In this document: positions 10,838 through 20,798 of the stretch, piece by piece
Layout: each line of letters starts with the position of its first letter
Numbering within the stretch: the stretch's first letter is position 1
Assembly (NCBI GenBank): GCA_963210315.1
Contig: OY723266.1
Location: 1,240,001-1,304,000 of the forward strand
Length of the DNA: 64,000 bases
DNA from: Rhynchopus euleeides
Lineage: Eukaryota > Euglenozoa > Diplonemea > Diplonemida > Diplonemidae
Reading direction: 5' to 3'
Notes under the pieces: generated by a model
Databases searched by the model: none
Seen by the model: the letters and a program-made list of their open reading frames with translations, nothing else
Told to the model about the DNA's origin: nothing
Program-made: the position numbers and the translations under genes

Positions 10838-13517
10838 ATGGCGGGCCTATTCACCTACTTGGAGAATGCAATAGAGCAGATGGACGAGAAGGCGGCGGAG
10901 ATAGCGGCTGACGGCAGCAGCCGTCCGAAACGTGCACCGGGCTCTGCCGCGCTGCCCCCGCCCCCCTCGGTGGTGCTGCCTGGTGTGGTGGACGACGAGG
11001 TGGTCCGCATGCGCGCCGAGCTCGAGGAGAAGAAGCGCGCCACAGAGGCGAAGCGCATGCAGCAGCGCCTGCAGCAGCGCGCCGCCACGCCCTCCTCCTC
11101 CGCCGCCGCACCCTCCCCGCCTCCGCCCGACTCGCCTGCCGCACACCCGCCGCCCGACACACAGCCACGGGACACAGGCACACCACCCCCACAGGCCGCG
11201 GGAGACGCCGCCGACCCCACCGACACGGCAGCCCCGCCTGCCCCCACCCCGCCAACGCCGTCACCGCCGCCCCCCCAGGATGCGCCTAGCGGCAGCCTGC
11301 CTGCTGCCGGCAGCGACGACACCCACACCCCCCCGGCTGACCTGCCCGTGCAGCCCGGCACCGCTGCTGCTGCCCCTGACACGGTGGTGCAGGATGCAGG
11401 CCAGGAGGCAGCTGCGGAGGACATGGCCCTGCTGCACAACGAGCTGGCCATCGTGGAGCGGGAGAAGGCTGCGTTGGAGAAGCGCGTGTCCCTGCTGGAG
11501 GGGCTGGTGCAGGAGACGCAGGAGAGGACGCATGCCCAGGTTGCGTCCCTCCTGGAGGCGAAGGATCAGCTGGAGCAGGACTACCGGGATGCCTCCTCAA
11601 CGCGGGAGGCGGCTGCGCGGCAGATGGAGGAGCAGAGCGAGGAGTTTCTCGAGCAGCTGCGCCAGCGCGACGGGACGATCCGGGAGCTCCGCGCTGCGAA
11701 GAACGAATTCTACGAAAAAAGAGACACAAACGAGGCGCGTGTGGCGGAGCTGGAGCAGAAGACGGCGGATCTCGAGACAGAGGCCTCCACCCTCCGCGTG
11801 CAGAACACCACTCTGCAGGACAGGGGTGACGCATACGAGGCCGACATGACAGAGCTGCAGCGCGATCTCGACAACAAGGATGAAGACGTGCGCCAGGCCC
11901 TGGCCATGCTCGAGGTGAGGGGGCATGAGGTGCACTCCGCCCGCCAGGAGCTGGAGCAGTATAAGACACGCGTCTCCCGCACCCTCCTGGAGAAGGACCG
12001 TGCCATCGCAGAGCTCGGGAAGCACAGCGCTGCCGCCCCTGCCGCACCGGCGGTGGAGGCTGTTGCAGAGGGTGGCGCCGCTGTGGCGCCAGAGGCTGTG
12101 TCGGCACATCTGGCGCGGATCTCCGCCCTGGAGGCGGAGGTGGAGCGGGCGCATCTCGAGCACCGGAGTGCTGTGTCGGAGAAGCAGAGCGAGATTGCGG
12201 CACTGAAGAGCGAGGTGGTGGATGTGAAGAGTCTTCTGGAGAACTACCGCTCCACGTCGGAGGGGCAGCAGGGCTCGCTGGCGTCGATGCAGCGGCAGCT
12301 GTTTGATGCGCAGCAGGATGCGGTGGCGGCGCGGACCCGGCTGGAGGATGACCTGAGGCGGAAGGATTTGCTTATCCAGAAGCTGGAGAAGAAGGTGAGT
12401 CAGAAGAGCAGCGATGACGCGCAGACGGAGCTGTCGCAGCGCTGCCGGCACCTCACAGAGAGTCTGATGGAGAAGCAGTCGGCGCTGGAGACAAAGTCGC
12501 TCGAGCTGCAGCAGGCAGGGATGCGCATCACCACCCTGCAGCAGAACCTGCGTGACATGGAGCGGCTGGCCCCCACGCCCACCCTGGAGACGGAGGTGCG
12601 GAGGTCGAATGTGATCACCGATATGGAGTCGCTGGCGACATACGAGACCTCCCCGTATCAGGTATGGCGCATGGTATTGTGTATGCAGGGCTCCTAGGTG
12701 GCGAAAGGGCAGTGGTCGGTTGGGGTTCCACCACGCTCTGGGGCTGGCAGTGGGCCGTGGGGGGGGGGGGGGGGTGGGCGGAGCCCCACCCTTAACGGGC
12801 AGCACCGGGGCTCAGCTGTTTCAGGGTGTGCTGGGGTGGGGGGCACGTGTTGTGGCTTGATGCAGCATGTAGTGGCACGGATTATCGGCTGCCGCCACCG
12901 CCACAACCCACCTCTTGTTGCCCAGGTTCGTAATTCACGGTTCTTCCAAGATCTGTCGCGACGTTCTGCAGTCGGGAACAAGATAACGGTTGCGGCGACT
13001 CACGTCGACAAGGCATCTCTCCGAGCAGGGAGGTACCTCAGGCAGAACCCCCTGCTGCGTGTCGTGTTGCTGGTATGCTTTGAGCGGTACACATCTGGGA
13101 AAGTTACGTACACATCCTGCGAGCACCCCTACCAGGTGCCACTGACGCTTTCCAAAAAGATTCATGTGTGCGTTGAACGATTTGAGCGATTTTTGTCCGT
13201 GCCTCTTCCAGCTGAGAGGGGCTGCTGTTACAAGTTTGCCTGGCCCCACGTGTTTGATGATCCCATTATTATCAGGGATCGTTTCCCACTGCCTGTGCCA
13301 GAGGGGCCAAGAGCAACCACACAATGCCATGGCCTCGATGAGGGCTCCTCAATGGACGCACTTCCCCACCAACACCCACACTCCATCCCCCACACAGGTC
13401 TACTTCGCAGTGCTGCATCTGTACTTCTTCCTGTTCCTCGGGATCACCCTTCCTAACACAAACCCGGTGGTGGAGCATGGGCTGCACGAATCGCAGGAGC
13501 ACACGCCATCGGCGTGA
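10838..13517 (+). CDS. GOLGA5: Golgin-84-like Golgi coiled-coil tether (three exons)
   Basis: I read exons 10838-12661, 12926-13072 and 13398-13517, both introns in phase 0 with GTATGG/CCCAG and GTATGC/CACAG borders. The joined protein is about 696 aa. It starts MAGLFTYLENAIEQMDEKAA, matching the golgin-84 N-terminus. A Pro/Ala-rich region (residues about 25-200) follows, then a long coiled coil (about 210-600). Exon 2 ends LRAGRYLRQNPLLRVVLL and exon 3 begins VYFAVLHLYFFLFLG, giving the conserved arginine-rich segment and single C-terminal membrane anchor. In other eukaryotes golgin-84 is a tail-anchored tether that captures vesicles at the Golgi rim. The reading frame continues past the first intron border for 11 codons and would lose the anchor, which supports splicing. 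A truncated paralogue lies at 7919-8470. Confidence 0.85.
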
Positions 13518-13749
13518 ACAGCCCAACCCTCAGGCAGGGGTCGGGGATGGTCAGCCAGGAGCGAGACTGGTGGGATTCTGGCTGGAGACCTCGCCGAGAC
13601 CTCCGCCCGATAGACGTTGGCCCCCCCCACACCCCCGGCCCAACCGAGGTCTTGCGTCCCCCCCACCCAAGGGAGACCGCCTGTGGGGTGTTGTCAGGAA
13701 CCCCCCCCCCCCCCCCCCGCTCTCCCCACACGGTGGTCTTAAACAGCGG

Positions 13750-15132
13750 TTTACATATGTAAAATGCATATCATTTTGCATATCATTTTGCATATGAAAA
13801 TCCCGGGCTGACATAAGACAGTCAGGATTTACATATGTAAACCTGGGATTTACATATGCAACTTCCAGATTTACATATGTAAATCCCAAATTTACATATG
13901 CAAGTCAGGATTTACATATGTAAATCTGGATTTACATATGGGCTCGTCCAAAAACCCCCCCCCCCCAAAGTGTACCTTTTTGGGATTTTTTCACTTTTTC
14001 GAATTTTCCGGTGGTTTGGCCCAACCCCCACCCCCGAAAATGTATATTTTCACATCCCGACACCCAGAGAGGGCATTCCCCGTCTCCCAACAAGCCCAGG
14101 CTGACTATGAAGGCTCTGAAGGAGCTTGCAGAACCCTGAAAGCGCTGCCGCCCCAGAACACGGGGTTTGAGAGCAGCAAAGGGCACCGTACGGCGGTCGC
14201 GGGCACTGCGAGGAAGCCCTTTAGCAGATTTGGTGATGAGCTCCCCAGTGCAATGCTGGCTACAGCTGTACGAGGTGAACAGAGCTCCTCGCAACACTCG
14301 AGTTTCCAAGAAGAGCAGCTAGAAAGAAGAAGGGCGGTACTGGTCATACTGTCGTGCACGCTCTGAACGACGGGTTCCCTCAGGGGCCAGGCCTTGTTGG
14401 TGGATTCACTCTTCACACGCACATCAGGGGCGACCACTCGACCTTTTTCACTCCCAATGAAGGAGCGGATAGGCTGCGCTAAACGGCCCTCGTCTTGTGC
14501 GGAAGGCTCAGTATACAACAGTGAGCATTTACGTCCCTCCCGGGGCGGGGAAGCCCCAAATGACCCCCGAGGGAGGCGAAAATGCCTCGAGGGTGCTAAG
14601 CGCCCTCGAGGGCATTTTTCGCTCCTGAGAATGCGGCGCCTGGGAGGGACTTAGTTCGCTTCCTCTCTCCACACTCGGGAGACCTTTCAAGCCCTCCCGA
14701 GCCTTGGCCGAAGTCGCCCAAAAACAGCTAAAATCGCGTTTTTGACCGGTTTTCAGCGGTACTTTTCAGCGTGTCTTCCGCAGGGAGTGTAAAGTGAGCT
14801 GGAGGGAGTGTAAACCACTTTCCACTCCCTCGAGCTCACTTCACGCTCCCGGCGTGTAAAGTGACCTGGAGGGAGGGTGGGAAAGGCTCCCCCACCGGGG
14901 GGGGGAAAACCCCCAACCTGTCACCAGGGATGCCTACTTCCACAGGCTCCAGATGGGCCAAAATAGAGGGAAATCACCCCCAAAAAAGGACAGTTTGAGG
15001 GCACATCAGTACGGGGACTACGACCCCCAGCCCCCAGACCCACCCCACATCACTTCTGGCGCCCAGAACTCAGATATTTTGGGAAAAACCCCAAAAAATC
15101 CCAAAAAGGTACACTTTGGGGGGGGGGTTTTT
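13750..15132. mobile_element. CATATG-family transposon, left part (interrupted)
   Basis: The left end has eight CATATG sites, mostly as TTTACATATGTAAA palindromes (13750-13940), then CATATGGGCTCGTCC, an A-tract and a C run, then AAAGTGTACCTTTTTGGG. The inverted partner reads CCCAAAAAGGTACACTTTGG at 15098-15117 and resumes at 16555 with GGGGTTTTTGGACGAGG and CATATG. The interior holds two foldbacks, at 14576-14627 (around GCGAAAATGCCTCGAGGG) and 14788-14855, and no credible gene. It looks non-autonomous and is split by the element at 15133-16554. Confidence 0.7.
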
Positions 15133-16554
15133 CAGTGGCTGGGGTAATTTTCTGGGGGGTCGCTTACAGCCCCGGGGGGGGGGGGGGGGGGGGGGCTGGC
15201 GTGCAGGGTGCAGGCAGCGCGCGCAAATGCGGCCTGTTTCCGGGTGCCCGCGCGCTGCCGGCGACCGTGCACCCGAGGTGCACGGTTTGGGCTGAATCTG
15301 GGTGACGTACGAGTAGGGCTCCCACCCTGAAAATGGGCTACCTGCGGTCACTCCAGGTACCTGACATCACCCGAAAGTGACCCAAAATCAGCGGGACCCC
15401 CTCCTCGGGTGTTCCGAAACCCCTTTCTTTTGACTATTTGGAATCTGTGCGGATCGTAGTGGGGTCACACTGTGGGTCGAGGTGTCAAGCTTCACCCATG
15501 AAATGTGGGTCTGATTCAGGGTCTGGTCATAGGAGGCTGGCCCCAGGAGGATGTGACTGGGAGGCAGCCACACCAGCCCACCCACCCAGCGGGACCCCCT
15601 CCTCGGGTATTCCAAAACCCCGTTCTTCTGAACGTTTGGAACTTTTGCGGATCGTAGTGGGGTCACTTTGTGGGTCTAGGAGCCAAACACCGTCCATGAA
15701 ATGTGCCTCTGGTTCAGGGGCTGGTCCAAAGGGAATGTGACTGGGAGGCACACCCACCCACCCAGCGGGACCCCCTCCACGGGTGTTCCTAAACCCCTTT
15801 CTTTTGAACGTTTGGAATTTGTGCGGATCACAGTGGGGTCACTTTGGTGGTGTGCGAGCCAAGCATCACCCATGAAACACGGGTCTAGTTCAGGGGCTGG
15901 TCAGCGTGGCTGGGAGGCAGTCAGCCCACACCCCACCCCACCCACCCAGTGGGACCCCCTCCTCGGGTGTTCCAAAACCCCGTTCTTTTGAACGTTTGGA
16001 ATTTGTGCGGATCACAGTGGGGTCACTTTGGTGGTGTACGAGCCAAGTTTCGCCCATGAAACGTGGGTCTGGTTCAGGGACTGGTCATGGGTGAAGGTGG
16101 CTGGGAGGCAGCCACCTTCACCAGCCCACACCCCACCTACCCACCCAGCGGGACCCCCCCCTCGGATTTTCCAAAAACCCGTTCTTTGGGATATTTGGGA
16201 TCCGTGCGGATTGTGGTGGGTTCATTTTGGCCATGGGGTGCCTATTGACACCACTTACTGGAAAATGCCAATTGGGTAAAAGTACCCCCCCCCCCCCTGT
16301 ACAGGTACAAGGGGGGGGGTCCTTTCCTACAGGTGCGGGAGGTAGCCAGTGTACCCCCCCCCCCCTGTCCCCCACTTTGCGAGGGACCCCCCCCCCCGAC
16401 CAGGGTGGGGGTCACCCAAAATTTCGAGGAAATCCTGCTGTCACCCTGAAAACCTGGGTCGCCAGCCTGACCTCAGCCCGCGGGGAGCCCCCCCCCCCCC
16501 CCCCCCCCCGGCCAGCCCCCTGCTTACAGTACCCCGGCGTTAAGCCAGCCACTG
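15133..16554. mobile_element. Nested hAT-like non-autonomous element, 1,422 bp, 8-bp target duplication
   Basis: The ends CAGTGGCTGG (15133-15142) and CCAGCCACTG (16545-16554) are inverted repeats, with further weaker match inward including a G/C run. Both flanks read GGGTTTTT (15125-15132 and 16556-16563), a target duplication of 8 bp (9 if a further G is counted). CAGTG-type ends plus 8-bp duplication are typical of the hAT superfamily. Removing the insert restores a continuous inverted end of the CATATG-family element. There is no transposase; the interior is mostly a 190-bp tandem repeat and C/G runs. Confidence 0.8.
15391..16215. repeat. Tandem repeat, five copies of about 176-199 bp
   Basis: Units begin at the AGCGGGACCCC motif at 15391, 15589, 15765, 15949 and 16148, giving periods of 198, 176, 184 and 199 bp. 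Each unit contains a GTGCGGATC(A/G)(T/C)AGTGGGGTCA segment and ends in a CCCACCCA-rich stretch. Open frames across it arise from the repetition and are not genes. Confidence 0.9.
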
Positions 16555-16584
16555 GGGGTTTTTGGACGAGGTCATATGTAAATT
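16555..16584. mobile_element. Right end of the CATATG-family element
   Basis: GGGGTTTTTGGACGAGG followed by CATATGTAAATTCC mirrors the left end at about 13926-13955 and the right end of the related element near 19900-19930. Confidence 0.7.
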
Positions 16585-16939
16585 CCGATTTACATACCGT
16601 ATACGTAAATATTATGGAACGTAAATATTATGGAACGGGCCCATTTTTGGCCGGTCCGTTCCATAATATTTACGTTCCATAATATTTACAGGGCCAGTTG
16701 GGGACTCGGTGGTGAGGACGGCTTGCGTCAGGAATCGCGCGAAAAGTGCACGAGTAGGTCCCGTCAGGGACTCTGTATGCCGTCCGATCACCTGGTCCAA
16801 GTCCCCGAGTCGCAGAAAGCCCTGTAAATATTATGGAACGAAAAAAATCTGGAACGCCAACCCACCAGCGTTCCAAAATATTTACGTTCCATAATATTTA
16901 CGTTCCAAAATATTTACGTATACGGTATGTAAAATCCGG
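16585..16939. mobile_element. Foldback element with TATTATGGAACG palindrome arrays
   Basis: Inverted arms of about 38 bp share TACATACCGTATACG and then GTAAATATTATGGAACG. Copies of AATATTATGGAACG and its inverse are repeated inside both arms. The core (about 16690-16820) is non-coding. It sits within the CATATG array of the surrounding element, so it is probably a separate insertion. Confidence 0.7.
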
Positions 16940-18684
16940 CGATTTATAGGGGGACCCTTTTCGAATTTTTTTTCCGGGGTGGGTCTATTTTGGACGTTTG
17001 AGGCCGATTTCGAAGGAATTTTTGAGTTTTGAGCCTATTTTGGGCCCTAAAACGCGTTAAAACCGGTCCCAAAATGGCTGATTTTTGGCCTTGGCCAAAT
17101 CTCGCCCAAAATATTGACCCAAAATTTTCTGGGACGAAAATCGGGTCCTGGTGGTCTGGAACTGTCCATTTTCGAAGACAGTCGTGAGAAAATCTCGAGT
17201 TTCCGCCCCGAGTTCCCTCATGCGACCCCAAAAATCAAGCAAATGAGGGTTGCCTCCAAATCGGGGTTGTGGGGAGAAAATCGGCCAAATGAGGTTCGGG
17301 TCGTCTGTTGTGCGAAATTCAGACAAAACTCAAGTATTCAAACGCTATACCTACCCCAACCGCAATCCCACCCCCTGCCTTCTGCCCCCCCCACCCCTGT
17401 GCAAGGTCATGTGCCCCGTCCCATCGCGTGTTGCCTTGATTGTTGCAGATTTTCAAATTGGGAAATTTCAGGTGACCCGATGATAGGGATGTACCCCGAG
17501 GGTCTACCTGCAGGGATCCGCTTTTTGCTATGCCTGCATTGCTGCTGTTTGCGCTTCTCGCCTCCACACACCACCCTGGGGGGAGGGACAGAGGGCGGAG
17601 GGGGCTACACACTTACACAACCGATTCGGTCAAACAATGCCACGTCATCCCCATTGGGGTCCTGGACCGCGGCGTCTCTCCCAGCGAATTGGTGTCGTCA
17701 TCAGGCAGGCTAAGTAGTTGTCTACACAGGACATTGGTTTTAAGGGGGGTCTGAGTTCTGCGGAACTGGCTTCAAGGGACGCCCCCTCGTAATGACTGGG
17801 TGGATGGAGCCAAGTAATACCAGGTGGTCGGACACCGGAACTCTCGGCATTTATTAGTCGCGGGAACTGTGTCCGTGTGGTAGGTGACCCCTTCCGATTC
17901 CACTGATTCCACTCTTGAACATGTAGTGTTGAAAGATACTTGGTGTTCTGATGTTTTACAGGGTACTTGACAAAGGAAAGAGGGTGGTCAGTCTTGTGAT
18001 CCACCCTGAATCCTTCCTGTGAGCAGCAGATCCACAACACCTTGACTTCTTTCAGCGGCTGTATTGATATTGCCTGACACAGCAAACATGATTCAATTGG
18101 AGGAACAAGCCTCGTACACCAGCGGCCCAAAAGGTGGATTTCATGTATGGTTTTAGGATTTCCCTTACTACTGATGGTGTAGAGACTACAAAGCCTGACC
18201 TGATGACGCCGCCATGAACCTGGGAGACACGCCGCGTGAGAAGGGACCTCGGTGCGGGGTGGCGTGAAGATCCTGCCTGAGTGCCCTCGTCGGGACCCGC
18301 GGTAAACCGTGGCGTTCCCCCCGAGGCAAGTCCAGGACGAAGGTTGCAGATAACCGCTGCACCTCTTCGTCCGAAAGGAGCTCACAGGATAGGGGAACTG
18401 CCCACACCCCACTCACGACAGTGTATCCGAAAGGTGCACTGCGCGTGTGGTGGCGGTGTCGGGTCCAGACCCACCTCGTTCCCCCATGCCCGTCAGTTGT
18501 TGCCCCTCCAGGGGTGGCTGCTGTCTGGCATGGGGGGCGCCCTCCCTGCCTTGCAAGGGAAAATGTAGAACGGCATGCTGCCCGTTTCTTCATTTTTCAC
18601 CTGCCTGGTGGGGGGGGGAACCTCTCACGAGGCAAAAAAGAGGAACGGCATGCTGCCCGTTCGCTCATTTTTGCCTCGGGGGTA
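16940..18684. other. Spacer between transposons, no recognised gene
   Basis: A 255-codon minus-strand frame (17645-18412) and a 199-codon plus-strand frame (17114-17713) exist, but neither shows a domain or sensible composition. Near 18570 and 18649 the palindrome AACGGCATGCTGCCCGTT occurs twice, 78 bp apart, each followed by a CTCATTTTT-like stretch. Confidence 0.4.
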
Positions 18685-19975
18685 CATATGCAACCTTCGG
18701 ATTTACATATGTAAGCTCCGGATTTTACATATGGGTGCGTCCATAAACCCCCCCCCCCCAAATACCGTAATCTAGGGATTTTTTCAGGTTTTCGCCCATT
18801 TCTGACCATCTACGCCCCTCTGTCACCCGCCAGACACCCACAAAACCCATACCGCACCTCCGGATGTGGTCTCAGAGGGCATTGGCACCCCCCAGTGGCC
18901 ATTTTCTACGGATTTCCTGTCATTTTTGACCCCTGCCAGCCACCTCGCATATATGGTAGTAGAGCCGGGAGGTTTCTTGGTACACGGTTTGAGAAGCTTG
19001 ATGGCAAGGTCATCACACAAGATGCCTTGCTGGCAGAGCCCAGCACTCTGGCCCACTCTAGCAACCTGCGACTTCGAACCAGAGTGACATGGAGGTGCAA
19101 TGGATCTGTGCAGGTGGCGGCTGTCTCAGAGCCCCAGAGTCCCAAGTCGGGTAGGCTGGTGGTCGGTGACGACATTCTTCCTCGAAACACCAGAGAACCG
19201 AGTCGAGCCGGGTCAGGTCAGCAATGGGTTGCACCCCCCAGCTCGCCGACAGACAGACCGAGGCTGCCCTTATGCCGAGCCATTGGCAGGGTGGACCACG
19301 GGATGTGTACTATTGTGGAATATCTTCTTCGGTAGGAGCATTGCAGGTCAACTTTCTTGGGCCTGCAGCAACCACCCCGATCACATGAAGCCCCCCGTTC
19401 CTCAACACGGTGGAACATGATGTGAGCCCTCTGTTCTTATCGCTGCATGTGGCCTGCCCCCGAAAGGGCCCTCGCCCGATTTGATTCCCCTGAGACCATC
19501 GTGGCCTCGGTGTACTGTTTCAAGAACAATACGAGAAGGGCCCTCTTGATGTGCCCCTGTACAGTGGCTGCTCGGTGACACTAAGCTGTGAAGATGATGC
19601 GGTGCTGACACCACACACACCGTTGTCTCCGAAAGGGGCCCAGGTCGCAATGATGAAATCAGCACTTGTTGCGCCACAAGGGGCCCCTTTGAGGCGGTTC
19701 TGCGGGGTGGCTGGCCAGGGGTCGAAAATGACAGGAAAACCGTAAAAAATGGCCACTGGGGGTGCCAATGCCCTCTGAGACCACATCCGGAGGTGCGGTA
19801 TGGGTTTTGTGGGTGTCTGGCGGGTGACAGAGGGGCGTAGATGGTCGGAAATGGGCGAAAACCAGAAAAAATCCCTAGATTACGGTATTTGGGGGGGGGG
19901 GTTTATGGACGAGGCCATATGTAAACTCCAAAATTTACATATGTAAATCGGAAAATTTTGATATGCAAAAATTTG
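18685..19975. mobile_element. CATATG-family transposon with 220-bp inverted repeats
   Basis: Arms 18724-18944 and 19706-19928 are nearly identical inverted repeats that include a C run, TACCGTAATCTAGGGATT and a G-rich block. Outside them lie CATATG palindromes as in the element at 13750, and the shared tip reads CATATGGG(T/C)(G/T)CGTCCA. The 760-bp core has only a 147-codon frame starting in the arm (18895-19335) with no recognised domain, so the copy is probably non-autonomous. Confidence 0.8.
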
Positions 19976-20798
19976 ATTAGCAAAATGATATGCATTTTCT
20001 GCATAAGACCACCGTGCATGACCCATGCATGCGTTTTTTGAGACATTCGCTTCCGCACCTTACTTTTCTCGACTAGGATCCTTATTGGTGATTTGCTAGA
20101 CGCCTTCCCCTCCATCCTGCAAAGAGAGCCCAGGAACCCTGGGTGTGTTTCCCCCCCCCCCCCCCTCTTTGCAGTTGGCGTTCCTTCTCTTTCTCTGTGA
20201 AGGCTGCCCCCTGTGTGTCCGTTCCCTGCTGGCGGGGGTCCGCAGGGTTCACCCAACGGCATGCCGGGGGCAGTGTGACCTTGCCGGCTCGAAGGTGCCT
20301 GGTTATGGGCACCTTGAGCCAGGCAATATACCGGCAGCGATGCAGCCTCTGCCAACAACCGTGTACCCTAGCTTTCTAGCCTCGATGTAGTGTGCTCTGA
20401 AAAGGCGCCCCAAGACCAGCGTGTCACCGTCCCCCCTCACTGAGTTGATTTGTCGTGTTGATTTGCATGGCTTTGCCTGCGGCTCAGGTATTCCTGCGGA
20501 TTTTGTAGCTCTCGTGGTCTGTCTCGTGGTGTCACTTATTAGGTCTGCAATAAAGGCCTTGCGTCTGGGCCGTGCCTTGCCCGCATAGGTTGTGTGTTTT
20601 GAAAACCAACCAGGCGAGACTTGCTTCAATCCGGCAGGAATGCCAGGCCTCTGGCGTGCTGTGTGTCACTCAACTCCCGCCCGTCAATACCAACCTACAG
20701 GCACCACATTGCGCAGAGCTCTTGCTCTCGGCTTGCTTCGGCTCGCGCCCTGGCTGCCCACCTGGGAGTCCACACCGCCCACACGGCACGTCTCCATC
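19976..20798. other. Spacer upstream of the adenylate cyclase
   Basis: No gene was recognised. The stretch ends with CAACCTACAG at 20691-20700, a candidate trans-splice acceptor 98 nt before the cyclase ATG. Confidence 0.4.

Noticed and set aside
11597..12805. 402-codon minus-strand frame
   Set aside because: It is the antisense shadow of the golgin-84 coiled coil, as are similar long antisense frames under NSUN2 (25942-27111), PTGES2-like (33466-34737) and the CAP genes.
15391..16215. CRISPR-like array
   Set aside because: Units are 176-199 bp, diverged throughout, with no short repeat/unique spacer pattern, in eukaryotic DNA.
17645..18412. 255-codon minus-strand frame between transposons
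   Set aside because: No motif was recognised and composition is not gene-like; kept only as a note, since a decayed transposase exon cannot be excluded.
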